Shown here one piece after another: positions 13,359-25,129 of a stretch of DNA of 64,000 bases; position 1 is the first letter of the stretch; each line of letters starts with the position of its first letter. The stretch spans positions 6,256,001-6,320,000 of the forward strand of contig NC_086351.1 of NCBI RefSeq assembly GCF_036324505.1, written 5' to 3'. The position numbers and the translations under genes were made by a program. The notes below the pieces were generated by a model. That model saw only the letters and a list, made by a program, of their open reading frames with translations. It was not told where the DNA came from and did no database searches. Origin of the DNA: Eleginops maclovinus. Its lineage: Eukaryota > Chordata > Actinopteri > Perciformes > Eleginopidae.

Positions 13359-13550
13359 GATTGATTGACAGCTACAGCCTGCACTGTTCTGTCCAATCAC
13401 ACGCTCCACTGTCAGGTTGATTCTCCCCCGGCTTCAAGTGGGAAAGAAAAGCCGCCGCCAGAGTTTGTTACAGCAGAAACACTCACCTTTGATTGGCAGG
13501 CCGGCCCTCTTTCAGGACAGACAGAGCCAATCAGCTTAATTAGCCCAATG
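13359..13550. promoter_or_regulatory. CCAAT-box cluster with PBX/MEIS-type site
   Basis: Within 190 bp there is a TGATTGACAG word (13362-13371; the composite PBX-MEIS consensus) and four CCAAT/ATTGG boxes (13393-13397, 13492-13496 inverted, 13527-13531, 13545-13549). GCTTAATTAGC lies between the last two. NF-Y boxes in such spacing are typical of promoters and some enhancers. No convincing gene start is seen alongside. Confidence 0.35.
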
Positions 13551-14819
13551 GTATCTCCAGGTTTTGTATCTACAAGGCTAGGATTTGTGAGTAAGGATTT
13601 AAGTTTCAGGCTTTTGTTGAAGGATTCACTGGGGCTTGCAAGTCTCTTTCACTGTAAGTCAGACAGGAAGTAGATATGCATCAGACAAGCATAGGTAACA
13701 GGTGTAGACAGGTGTTTTTTTTCCCTCCAGGTACAGTGCTAACTTATCTACGTGTTGAGAAGCCAGTAAAGAAGAGTCATGTGGTTCAGTCTGCAAGAGA
13801 AGTTCATCTGAAAAGTTGGCCTGAATAAATAAATTGTGCAGCATGATACTGAAGGAGTCATAGGTTCAAGTAGAGAGATTTACAGATCATCGTACAGCAA
13901 CTAAAAATCCTTTCTCCTCATCTCTCAGGCATTGGAAATGTGGGGATTGTGTCCAATCATTTTTTGCACTTTTCAGAAATCCAAAAGGTCCAACCACTTT
14001 ACACAGTGGCCAGGTGTGTTGAGCCCAGACACTACAGTTTTTTTAACTTCAAACTTGTTTTTAATTATCCTACAACTACATTCATGAACTTTTCTGTGTG
14101 CAACACCTCCTACCTTCCTATGATAGAATTTGTATCCACCTGTCTTTATGCCGGAAATTCGTAAAAAAGTCAAAATATATCAGAAATAACATTTCACTCT
14201 TGGCTAAGCTAATCTATAAATGCAATTGAAACGTATTCATTCAAATCCCACAGCCCCAGGTCATAAGACTTTTGAACTCTTTAGCTCTGAACCCATTAAT
14301 GTGACCATATTTAACATTATTGAGTGGCTTTGCCTTATCTACGTTACTGTTTTACAAACTGTTCACACATGTGTGCATATATATGGTTTTATTTCTCATT
14401 ATGCAAGGATTACATCCACTGTATTCATGTTTATGTCACATTATTTATTGGAAATCACTGTGTACCACAGATATATTTGACCTCTGTCAAATATATCTAA
14501 AATGTAGCCCTGTATTTTAACTGTGTTAGATTCTCCTTTTGCTATTACTTGTTGGATTTTTCTTTTTGTACATAATAATTTACAGTATATATACAAGGAT
14601 TATCATTATTGTGCATATGATAGGCCTAATAAAACTGCAAACTAGACTAAACTATAGAAGCTCAGACCACAGTATCCTCGAGAAGGAAAAGCAGAAATAA
14701 ATTCTGCTCCCAGTCAGGTGCTTCTTAAAGAGGAACAGGAAACAGGACAGAACTTTAAACAGGGAAGCAGCCATGTGACCTTACAGAGCTTCCAACAGCT
14801 CTTTACCCATCAGACCGTA
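13551..14819. other. Non-coding sequence, no gene seen
   Basis: AT-rich from about 14030 on, with short unsupported frames on both strands. No repeat family recognised. Confidence 0.5.
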
Positions 14820-15620
14820 TTAGATGAGCGAGGATAACCCCTTAAAAGCGGTGAGTTATTACAACATCTCGGCCTGACGTGACTGTGACAACCTGAGCTG
14901 ACGCCAGATAATTGCCCTGGTGCTCGCCGCTTAATGAACATAATTACTGCATTCTTCGGTGTTCACCCCGTGATTAATTGTTTCAACATTTCTTTGTTGA
15001 GTTCCGACAAATTACCCCCTCGTACCACCATTGCCATTTTCACATCAGGCAATCATAAAGTACGCAAGCAGGCACTCATAAAGACAGCCTAGAGCCACTT
15101 GAGAGCCATGTTGGGATTATTGAAGGAGGCAGAGGAAGTTAAGGACTCACCAATCAGTCAATTATAATCATTGGGGGAAAGGTTTTTGAATCTGTCATTC
15201 CTCTAGGAGAGGAGAAGAGGGGGATCTGATGAGCGCTGTTTCCGGCGTGTCAGTTAGCAGTTAGCTGTCGGAAATGCAGAGGCTCACACACACACACACA
15301 CACAAATAATATGAAAGAGAGGGCCTAAATAACTATAAAAGTAATGAAGCGCACACACAATCACTTTGAGCTCCGTGACACCTGTGAACTCAAAGGAAAA
15401 ACACGTCTACACAAGTCAAACGGAACAAGTTCTAATCTGATTCTTGGGCTGGTGTTTGGGGGCAATTAGCTTGGGCATATTTCAGACGACTTAATTGAGA
15501 AGCTGTCACCAAGTTAAGCAAGGCTTGTCTTAAGAGCATTTGCTTAATAAGCCATGGCCTAATACAATAAGGTGCCTATTCCCAATCAGCCATGACAAAG
15601 TCTAATTTATGCCAGGCCAA
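14820..15620. promoter_or_regulatory. Candidate conserved regulatory blocks (two)
   Basis: Two complex repeat-free islands lie at about 14820-15110 and 15420-15620, separated by a short (CA) patch at 15283-15304. The first contains ACGCCAGATAATTGCC, CATAATTACTGC and GTGATTAATTG. The second contains GGGGCAATTAGC, GACTTAATTGAG, GCTTAATAAGCC and GTCTAATTTATG. No reading frame or splice logic explains them. Regulatory function is inferred. Confidence 0.33.
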
Positions 15621-16259
15621 ATGAGCGAGAGGAGAGGGAGCCTGGGGCCGGGTAACGATCGTGACCGTTGGAAAGTGCAATTAAAAAAAAAAAGAGTTGG
15701 GAGAGATGAGACCTTCCCCACCCAAAACACAGCCCCAGTGTGAGGAAGATGAAGTGTGTGTTCAGCGTGGCTTCCTGTTCGGAGGAACGTGCTTCTTTTC
15801 TTGACTCCGCTCCTCTGTGAACTTATATTCATGTATGTACACACACAAACACAGCTTCTCGCTCACAGACACATGTGTACAGTACACATAACCCACAGCG
15901 CTTCTGCGTGATTGATTCAGCCAAGCGTCAGATCGCTCACTGTGACAAATAGCTGGCTGACAGCCCAACACAAAAAAGCCCACACCCTAACACCTAACCT
16001 GTGAGGGGGACCCGGGCAGCGCGGGGGGGCTGACCTAGCAGCAGGCCTGCACAGCTGTCTCCATCATACCTGCTTTTTCTTTCCACCTTTTTCTACACCA
16101 CTCCCTCCCTGCCTCCCTTCAGCTCACCTTTCTTACTTTTTTCCGTCCCTTACTCCTTCTGTATCCTCATCAGTATCTCTGTAAGGTATTCTGCCCCTCC
16201 CTCTATCTCTCTCTCCCTCTCCTTCTCGGGTAGTGATAGATTCCCCCTCAGTTCATTTA
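15621..16259. other. Non-coding sequence, no gene seen
   Basis: Two overlapping minus-strand frames (73-80 aa) run over an A10 run and a CA-rich patch and have no support. A pyrimidine-rich stretch (about 16050-16235) follows. Confidence 0.5.
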
Positions 16260-16450
16260 TCCTGGAAGCGGAGGAGACGGCGGTGTGATGTGATCCATCT
16301 CGCCGGCGATGGAGGGAGCGCGGCGTCCCTGATCACAGGCCCTATCAATCTCACTCATAGGGGCCGAATCAGCGCTGCTGTCAGACAGCAGACACACATG
16401 GCCCGCTCGCCTGCCGAGGACTTCCTACTGTACCTAGCGCACTAGCACTC
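16260..16450. promoter_or_regulatory. GC-rich candidate regulatory block
   Basis: A CpG-containing block with GATCACAGGCCCTATCAATC and balanced composition, overlapped by a 70-codon plus frame that I do not recognise. It could be a CNE or a CpG-rich exon; no good splice pair is seen. Confidence 0.2.
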
Positions 16451-16696
16451 GCTGGGGATAGGACTGTAGCTGAGACAGGGAGACCCACAGAGGGGGATGT
16501 GGCTGTGTCTGAAAAGAGAGGGGGATACTTTAGTCCTGCTCTCACGCTGCCGGCAGCTGCTCTGGCAGGGGGAGTGAGTTAAAGACAAACACCTATTTAC
16601 TGTACTCGCAAAATGTTTGGAAACTTTTAATAGTATTCAGATCTGCGTTTTTGCCTGTCAAGATAGTCTTTAGTTTCAGTTATTCAGTCCTGGAAT

Positions 16697-16830
16697 AACT
16701 AATCCAATTGTCAATAGAAAGAGAATTCAACAAATCTATTAATCCCTCATATTTATCATAGCGACAATACCAAACATTTGCCTGCTTCAGCTACTCAAAT
16801 GTAAGAATGCAATATTGTTCGGACCTTTTG
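16697..16830 (+). mobile_element. Decayed copy of AT-rich dispersed family, copy 1
   Basis: Matches, with many substitutions, the left half of a small dispersed repeat familiar from teleost genomes. Successive words correspond to that element's 'AGAAAATTAATC...TTTTGATAATCGAT', 'GCCAAACATT' and 'CAGCTTCTCAAATGTGAGGATTTG' segments (here TACCAAACATTTG and CAGCTACTCAAATGTAAGAATG). Alignment was by eye and recollection; the family is not named. It is probably a non-autonomous DNA element. Confidence 0.5.
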
Positions 16831-17935
16831 GCCATTTTATAGAAGAAATATTCATAATTTCTGCACACTGTCAGCATTTTTCATTTAAAATGAAACATTT
16901 TTGGTTTTAGACCATTAGGAGTTTAACTCACAACATGAAACAACAACGACCTTACAGTAGAGCCACTGGCTACATCAGCCAATTAGAAAATGAGTCAAGT
17001 CACAAACATCTGAGACACGTACAACATCAATAATTGATTTGAAAATACATAAAATATGTCTAATAAGGCATTGTAAGATCTGGTATTGAGAAATGGAAAT
17101 GCAAATGAATAGACGGGTAATGCAACATAAAGGATGTCTCTGAAGTTCAAATCCAGTTCATCTGGGGAGGAGGGGATCAGACAACAACCAGTCCAAATGA
17201 CTTATTCAAACTGAAAATAAAACACAAAAATGGAATGAAAGCATACAATTAAAAACAAAAAACAGTTGGGAGAGATGATCTACTAATGATGAACCATCAA
17301 CTCACCATGCAAGTCATATCAAAAGAACATAGTTAATCAGTTTACAACAATAAAGCTGATATTAAAGTACTGTTTTCGGACAGCACATTTCTGAGTTTTG
17401 TGAAATATTTGGGCTCGTATTTGAGTGGCAGCCTTTCCCTCCATGTCTGACCACGTCTCCCGTCACACTTGCCATATGCTGTATCAAAACACATCAAACT
17501 CTCCTTGACACTCAAGTACACAAAATCACGCTCGCCCGTGACATAAACCACCCTTTACACACACTCCCCTTTACACACTCTGACACCCCTCAAAAAACAC
17601 TTCCCTGCTGACGTGTAACACTCTCATGCACTCATCCACAGACACTTCATAACCTGACATGCATCACCCTGACACGCACACACACACACACACACACATC
17701 CACACACACACATCAAAAGCAGTGGGCTGTAAAGCGCTGTCCCTATCCACCCCAGACAGCGTCGACCAATCAAATTAGGCCTGATCAAAACATGCCATTC
17801 AAAGCCAGGGTAGGGGTGAGGGTGGGGGGGGAGCGTTCAGGGGAGCGCAGCCGACGCTCTGACCTTGGGAGCAATTAGCATGACCAGAGAGGGAGAGAGA
17901 CAGAGACGGAGAGAGGGAGAGAGAGAGAGTGGAGA
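16831..17935. other. Non-coding sequence, no gene seen
   Basis: AT-rich, then CA-rich from 17560 with a short (CA) run at 17680-17698. A purine-rich tract (17885-17935) leads into the next poly-G run. Confidence 0.5.
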
Positions 17936-17952
17936 GGGGGGGGGGGGGGGGG
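17936..17952 (+). repeat. Poly-G run (17)
   Basis: Seventeen consecutive G on the plus strand, at the end of a GA-rich tract (from 17888). Confidence 0.95.
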
Positions 17953-20900
17953 CTGAGCAGAATAAAGAAGGAGGTAATGCAAAAGCACCCCCACCTTACT
18001 GGATCTGCAAATAAGGGATGGAGCCCTCCGAGGGATCACTCAGCACAAGGCCCTGGTCTTACCAACCTCCTCCTCCCTCCCATTCGCAGCCTCTCCACCC
18101 AAGCTCCTCTTACTCCCCCGCTGCCTCCCACAGTTCCCCAGTGCACGGCCTGGGCCCAGGTCTCCCCCGAGGAGGCCGAGGCCTCAGCGCTGTGTCTTCT
18201 TCAGACTTGAACTCATTAGATCCCGCGTGTCATATTTGATTTTGTAGGTTGTTAGGTATCATGAGGTTGCTTTGAGTTTGAGGTAAAACTATACGGTGGA
18301 TTTGACATATTTCAGAGTTCTTTGACTCATTTCAAACAGAGGATGAATTAAACAGTCTAACATAAATACTGTCGTTGAACTCCCTCGACATACAAAAAGG
18401 CTTTATGTACATATGTTCATTAATTATCCAGTCATTTATCAAAACATCAATTGCAATATAATATAATAAATATCTCAGTCAGTGCCCCTCTGTTTCCTTT
18501 TAAAGGAAAGCAGCTTTTTTAAAGGTTTGTTACATTCCTCTGCTGTGTTTACACAAGCATGTATTCTTCCTGCATAGAAACAGCGCTCCTGACAGTTCAC
18601 CACAATCCCTCAACCCCCCCCAGCATCTACCTGGGAATCTAATTTCAATTGACTGCCAGACAGAGGAGGTTTGAGGTTAGACCCGTACAGTAGAAAGGCT
18701 GGGCTAGCCGAGGTGCGCAGGTTCAAATTGTTTTCTATAAGTCACCTCTGCGGGGATTTGTGTTTATCCCGCGCCATTGATTTGTTGCTGGGGTTCATTG
18801 GGTAAGAGGGAGAGCAGGGGGAAAGATTGGAGACCAAAGAGGGGAATCCAAGGGAGACCGAGAGAGGGACGACCGTCCTTCTCTTGGACCTCCAGAGAGG
18901 TGAGGGGAGGGAGGGAGAGGAGGAGACTGGGTCTGAGATGATATTCTTTTTTGTTGTTTTGATGGTATTATGGGATTGTTGTGGTAGGTTTGATGTAATT
19001 TGTTGGGATGAGCCACAAAAATGTAAGGATTTCTTAACTGAAAATGTTACATGTGGGTTTTGGACAGAAAACTAGCAGAAATTAAAAGGTTTCTTACAGT
19101 TATTTGGTATTTTCTGGACATATTAATCTATAGTAGTTAACATAACAATCAATAATCTTAATTGGGTCTACAGTATATTGTTGTGCGTTTATAAGAATTC
19201 TGTATTTAAAAGCTATATTTCTGATCAATAAAGACACAATTCAAAGCTTAATTACGACTTTCAATGACATGAAGTGTCACGTTATAGTGACTTATTCTCT
19301 ACCTCATCTGTCTTTCCCATACAAACCTTCCAGGCCTATCTAGGTATATACTCAGAGTTCACATCCAGTACGCACCAACAAATGTCATTCTTTCATGCTA
19401 AACACTTTGGCATCCGTCCTACATTGTGGAATCATTTTCTTCCCGTGTTTTTGTCTTTTCTAGTTTTGTCTTTCTGTTACAATAGGATATTCCTGATGGG
19501 GGGGGGGGATTTCCATTCCCTGCATTGTTCCAACAAGCTCTTGTCATCCTGTGTCTGTTGTTCTCGTCTCATAATGCTGCTGTGGCACTCGCCCCATGAC
19601 TCGCCCGTTTCAGATTCACTTAGTGGCTTAATTACCGCTGAGCGTCTTCAATCCTAACGACAGACAAATGGAAAACAAATACAATCAACACACTGTCTTA
19701 TTAACCAGGTTGTCTGATCCTTCCCAATAAGTCTTCCGCTAGACAATACCTCGTCTCCGTGTGTGTTCTGTACTCCTCAATGTGCTGATGTGGAGAGACT
19801 GTGGACTGAATGCAAATACAGGTTAGCATACGCACACAACACAACATTGGTTTGTAATTATGAAAAGGTGAGGGGATAAAGGGACTAAGGCGCAAAGCAT
19901 TATTAGGTCAATCACTTTAAAACAAAGTAAACAGAAGAGCAGAGAGATGCAAATTGAGGAGGCTTCTGTCTAACACTGTAATGCTGTGTGTAGTGTAGTG
20001 TTTAAGAAAAGGACAAATAATAAAGAAAAAGGAATAGCTTTAAATTTTAAAAAAAATTGATTGTGAAATCCGATAAAAGATGATCCAGGTCAACTTTGTC
20101 AACACTTAAATTAAAAAGTACAAGATAACATTGAAACTTTTTTTGACAACGTAAGGATTTAGGTACCAGTTATTTTCTGCATTAGTCTCACAATTAAGTG
20201 GCCTTTTTTGGTCAAAAATAGTAAAAAGAAATGCCAAATTGCTTGTTTTGTGCAACCAACTGTTGAACATTTAGTTTACTGTAACAGTAGTCTAAAGAAA
20301 TAATCTGTAAATATTCAAATTTGAGAAGTGAGTTTGATAGTGTGTTGCTTGAAACGTGAGATAACCCATAAACTGTTTATCAAAATTAAACTGAACCGAC
20401 TAATTGAACAACTGATCGCTTTGGCTTTAACCTCTGTTTTAGAACATTCAATAAATTGCATTAAATGTATTTGTTTTGTAAAAAAAGTCATTCCTAAGCT
20501 AAATGAACTGTTCATAGATTATTTACATAGAAGCATTTCTTCTTCAAACCTTAACCGTGAGAAGTTACAGTATGAAGCATCTATGGATGTGTTTTGGTGT
20601 ATGCTTGATCACTCATGCATGCTGTGGATTTCATCAAGGAGTGTGTATTCATTTGTGTTTGTTTAGTTTGGGGAGCGAGCCTCAGCTTGACAGTCATCTT
20701 GAGGGGCTTGCTTGCTTTACCCATAAACAAGTCGGGTCCAAATTAGCCGCTCAGAAAGCCTGTGGCCTTGAGTGGTGCTGTCCTACCCCCCAGCTACAAT
20801 ATTGAGCAATGCTAATGATGCAGACTCTACTCATTTACTCCCTCTTCAACACCATTTCGCCGACTCTCGTATCAAATTTAGTCTGGCTGACTTTGCAGCA

Positions 20901-20996
20901 AGCTTTATCATTTTAGATTTCAACCCTTCCCTCTCCGGGAAAAAAAAAAAAACATATACCCAGTGGGAGCGGGACTCTTCACTCTGACTCTTGCTG
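17953..20996. other. Non-coding sequence, no gene seen
   Basis: A GC-rich patch at about 18020-18220 has two overlapping Ser/Pro-rich frames and no splice logic. From 18240 on the region is AT-rich, with a G11 run at 19498-19508. A 127-aa plus frame (19274-19657) lacks start context, domain or splice support. Nothing else recognised. Confidence 0.45.
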
Positions 20997-21032
20997 ACTG
21001 ACTCTCTCTCTCTCTTTCTCTCTCTCTCTCAA
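20997..21032 (+). repeat. (CT)n tract
   Basis: A CT dinucleotide run, interrupted near its middle. It produces the Arg-Glu frame on the minus strand. Confidence 0.9.
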
Positions 21033-21199
21033 GGTTTTGGTAAGCACTGCTGCTCCTCCAGGTTTTAATAAGCAGAGGAGCAGAGAGTGTGTGTGTGTGT
21101 GTGTGGTTTGTGTACATGCATGGCTGTTTGTATGTGTGCCAGTTTCAAACGGTGAGCCGGTAACGAGACATACGCCCCCTCTACCACCAGTACCACCAC

Positions 21200-21800
21200 A
21201 ACCGGTGCCGCACCACTGTTTACTCTAGCAAATCCTGAACGAGGCCGCGGCGCTCCGACAAGAGCTTTGCTCCTGTTAATTGGTCATTAAAAGTAGTGGT
21301 TTCTGGGCCTCACTAAATCTTTAAACAGGCCATGAAATAATAAAAGGGGAGGTTTGTCACCACTGTTAGCTCCCCAGAGCAAGCAGAGAGGAAAAGAGAA
21401 AAGAAGCGCAGGACTCGGCTTTTGATCATTATCTGCAGAATTAACATGACTGATAATAATTGCTCTGTTCATTTCGGGCCTTGTAAATACAGCGTGGATG
21501 TGGGGCTGCACGCTGGCAGATGAAAGGAGGTTGTCATTGATGTGTTAGGGATGTAGAAAGAGGTGGGCTGGAGGGGAAGATTGTGGCAGTAATCATGATT
21601 AGTGAGAAAAATACAAAGTCTTGTTAGACACAGGTTGTGGCAGCGATAGCGTGTTGTTCCTGCCGCTGAACCGTCAGCACACGTTTGCCGCCCGGCGCTC
21701 AGATATGTGCATTGTTGTCTCCAGCTCTGCGCAACTGGAGATGCCACAGAACCAGGCATGAATGTATCAGTCCTCTTGTCTTAATGATATCAAAGATCTT
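21200..21800. promoter_or_regulatory. Candidate conserved regulatory block
   Basis: About 600 bp of complex sequence with GTTAATTGGTCATTAAAAG, CATGAAATAATAAAAGG, TTTTGATCATTATCTGC and GATAATAATTGCTCTG, plus a CpG-bearing start (GAGGCCGCGGCGCTCC). No supported coding frame. A 96-aa minus frame at 21469-21759 overlaps it without splice or domain evidence. Regulatory role inferred. Confidence 0.33.
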
Positions 21801-22063
21801 CAAAGATGAATCCAGCAGGATGGAGACAACAGGTGTCAAAGCACACACACTTTCTCACACACACAAACCATATTGTGCATTGTACCCTCCTAAGCCCTGT
21901 GAGAGTAATGATTCTGTTATACTTGCATGGCTTCTCATATATTGATTTGGACCAGGAGGAGGCCCCTCCCGCAGGGGCCCCATTCCTCGGCTTCCCACCC
22001 GGCTCCTATTGTGCCTGCGTGTGCATGTGTGCAAAATACCAGCAGTTGGTGTGTCAACAGAGG

Positions 22064-22066
<3 letters not shown>

Positions 22067-22117
<51 letters not shown>
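22067..22117 (+). repeat. (TG)n microsatellite
   Basis: About 25 TG units. It is flanked by degenerate GT/CA-rich sequence up to about 22280. Confidence 0.98.
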
Positions 22118-22122
<5 letters not shown>

Positions 22123-22504
22123 GAAAGGGAAAGAACAAAATAAAGTGACGAGCCTGGCCTCTGGATCTCCCTGACATCTTTAAGAGGCCCGACCAATCCC
22201 CGCTCACCTTCACACACACACAAAGTGTGAGCACACACATACATGAATACAGGCACACACACAACACATGACCGTGCACACACTCATTGTTGGGGTATCA
22301 GTTCAAGCCATCAATAATGGTGCAGTGGACTGTGAAGGGACAGGCATGACCCAGACTGCCCGTGGTGTGGACTTCATGTGTTTGTGTGTGTGCATGTAAA
22401 GATCCATACGATGCTGCGAGACACAGACACACACACACAGATATAGAGAGGCTGATCACTGACCTATATGACCTTTCCCTCCTCACCAGCCTCCTGTCTG
22501 TGAG

Positions 22505-22505
<1 letters not shown>

Positions 22506-22585
<80 letters not shown>
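22506..22585 (+). repeat. (TG)n microsatellite, about 40 units
   Basis: An uninterrupted TG run. It is preceded by short CA and GT patches at 22380-22440 and followed by a pyrimidine-rich stretch to about 22700. Confidence 0.98.
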
Positions 22586-22586
<1 letters not shown>

Positions 22587-22599
22587 ATGTGTCCTATAC

Positions 22600-24320
22600 A
22601 GACCTTTTTCCTCCCCTAACCCCCCCCTTACGTCCATCCCCTCTCCTCACTCGTCCCCCCAAAACCTCCCATTGTTTCCTCTCCTCCCCTCCATTGTCTC
22701 AGCTGAGAATGGAGGGATGAGCAGCCGGTGAGAGGAGGATGCTGATGCTGCTTCATACACAACCAAGGAAACATTTTTTAAATGGTTTGCTGATGTGTTC
22801 TTTGCCAACACTCAACTTAAAAAAAAAAGTCAAACTGCAAACAGTGGGAGAAATCCATTTGGGAGCGAATTACCTGCATCATTTCCATTCACGTTTTATT
22901 TTTAATTGAAAACACTCTATTTAACTGAACATTTGCATGTATCTTTTGCCTTTTTATTTAATGGACAAAGACCTTGAATTCTCATGTTTTACGTCACTCC
23001 TCTCTTACACGCTTTATATTTTCAGTTCCCAAAGTGTTGATGAAACAGTAGACACTCTCAATTTATTTCCTGCGCAATCATACGATTTTTTTTCCCCTCC
23101 TGTTTTCAGAGTAGCAACTACTATACCGTGTTTTCTGAGAGTCATCCATCAAGCTTAACCTTCCTTTTATTGCAGAACATCGAAAATGTATCTCACTTAA
23201 AAGGTAACAAAGCTTAAATTTGTCTTATTGCTACTTTGACTGGTGTATTTCAAGTGAAATGAACCCATGCCGGTAAAAAATGATTTTACACAGAAGATAC
23301 ATTTGACCTATGAAGTAATATTAGGAATAAGGGCCTGTAAATCCACATGGCAGCTAACTGGGTTTTGGCTGCCATCTTCAGGCTGTTGTGAGTATTGTCC
23401 CCCACACCCCCCTCCCCCCAACACATGGATAGGGTTTACAAGCCCTAGAGCTAAACATGGTGATTGTTTCTTCATGAAAATTAGACATCCCCACCCCTAA
23501 TCTCTTCTAATTTCATTCAAGGATTTGTAGAAGCCATAACCCTAAGACTTACATTACACATAATCATTAACTGTGGCAAACGTTTACATAAATTCACATC
23601 ATCAGCTCGATTTCTTAGAGCTTTACACACATCTTAATCATTTTCCTCAAAAACCTGAATTGTTTATGTATGGGAAATTAACAGAAGGAGAGTCACCATA
23701 TAAACAAATGACATGAGAAGGCAAAATAATTGCACATTGCTTTGAAGCACCACAGAGATAATGGCAGGAATAACGTCTCAATTCCCAGGTACCTTTAAGA
23801 CCAATTCAGCCAAGTTTACTTTGGGAATCTGGACATATTTTTTTTAATGTACAAATCTATGTGGAGCTTTAGGTACAGTGGAGAGATGTGTGCTTCAAAT
23901 CATGCTCTGCACCCTCGGGGAGTTGTGGTATTAAATAAGACCTACCTTTGGAGCATTAGTGGAATTCAATATGTGCAATGTAATTATTCTGCTCAATAAG
24001 CCACTGGAGGAGGATATTCCATTTACTACACGCTCCAAAGCAGGTGGATTCAGGAGCTGTTTTATGTTCACACAATATGAGCAAATATGCTAGTGGTTAA
24101 AGCGGGGAAATCACATGTGCATCAGTTTGCTGCTAGTTCACAATTAAGATGAGGTACCATTTATGCATTTTACAGCTGTTAGGGAAGATGAAGGACGTGA
24201 TAAGTTGGACTTTTTCCAGTTATAGAAATGTTTTTTACATGGGCGACAAAGCCAATACTGCTGACATGCCTGAAAATTAGCAGACACCAATTTTAGAATG
24301 AAATGTATGTCGTTATGTGC
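22600..24320. other. Non-coding sequence, no gene seen
   Basis: AT-rich single-copy sequence with unsupported short frames (22937-23158, 23267-23500, 24144-24332). A short octamer-type CATTTGCATG occurs near 22930. No repeat or gene recognised. Confidence 0.5.
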
Positions 24321-24324
24321 TTCA

Positions 24325-24537
24325 TTGAGCAAAACTAAAAATCATATGCTGGTTCGGACTTATCAAATATCAACATTTGGTGCTGTGTATTGAATATTCT
24401 TGAGTTTGACTGTAGGAAACAGAAGTCTTCAAATTTTACATTGAGATTTTAACAGAATTTTCTGCCATTAATTAAACTAAACAATTAATTGTGCAATAAT
24501 AATGCACAAAGTTTAGAGCTTAACCGTTAGTTGCAGC
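24325..24537 (+). mobile_element. Decayed copy of AT-rich dispersed family, copy 2
   Basis: The most complete copy of the family also seen at 16.7, 42.5, 47.1 and 60.5 kb. The order of words is conserved: GAGCAAAAC, CTGGTTC, TCAAATATCAACATTTGGTGCT, TTGAATATTCTTGAG, AACAATTAATTG and, at the end, ACCGTTAGTTGCAGC. That terminal word is the usual right end of the element. The comparison is from recollection, so divergence is not quantified. Confidence 0.6.
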
Positions 24538-24733
24538 ATTGAAGTTTATCTCAGAAGCAATATTTGGAATCAGCATCTCAAAACACAGAGAATACCCGTC
24601 AGAAGGAGCTTAAGGAATATCAAAGTCATTTCCATACATAAGAAGCCGCTTTAACAATGACAATGCATACAAGCTGTCTGCAGAATCACCAAATCAAAAC
24701 ATAAAGAGCGCAAGTTTGAAAAAAGAAGGCAGG

Positions 24734-24758
24734 CGGGAGGGAGGGAGGGAGGGAGGAA
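24734..24758 (+). repeat. (GGGA)n tract
   Basis: Tandem GGGA units forming four or more G3 runs in 25 bp, so it also fits a G-quadruplex motif. Further G-rich sequence continues to 24784. Confidence 0.9.
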
Positions 24759-24907
24759 GAGAGGGGGGTTTGGAGGAGGGGGGTTATGCGTTTCATGCTG
24801 TCCCAGTTGCCTAAAGTGATTCTCTCAATAATGTATTAGAGCACTTGTTTATTATTTACTGTTTACACAGCTCAACTCATGCTGCTTTTGTGGAGTGACA
24901 TCCTCAC

Positions 24908-25042
24908 CCGCGCCGTCTCTCACCCGCGCCGTCTGCGCAGAGCAGGCGGAACAAGACGCGGTGCAGACAGACGCACTGCCGGCTGAAGCAGGCAGCCGAC
25001 CACACGCTCCACGCCATGCTCAGTCGATGCGGAGGCACTGGA
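24908..25042 (-). CDS. Candidate minus-strand exon with start codon (CpG-rich)
   Basis: On the minus strand a good acceptor (GTCTTTTTATTTCTCAG) ends at 25043. It is followed by 25 bases and an ATG at 25017-25015 in near-ideal context (AGCATGGCG). The frame runs 31 codons plus one base to a donor GG/GTGAGA (exon end 24924). A second, tandem donor GG/GTGAGG lies 16 bases further (exon end 24908), because a 16-base unit is duplicated. The peptide begins MAWSVWSAACFSRQ and is rich in Cys, Trp and Arg; I do not recognise it. The segment has about 17 CpG in 130 bp, unlike the AT-rich flanks, as expected of a gene-start or CpG-island fragment. All three forward frames are largely open because of GC content, so coding status rests on the splice and Kozak signals. 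No downstream partner exon was identified. Confidence 0.33.
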
Positions 25043-25129
25043 CTGAGAAATAAAAAGACATCTCGCTTCATAGGAGCCGCTGTACACGCATCCTGAGGTT
25101 GTCAAAGAAACACACACATGCACAGAGGG

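Noticed and set aside
18715..18735. GGTTCAAATT word resembling a tRNA T-loop
   Set aside because: No acceptor or anticodon stems and no A box at the proper distance; no tRNA gene found in the window.
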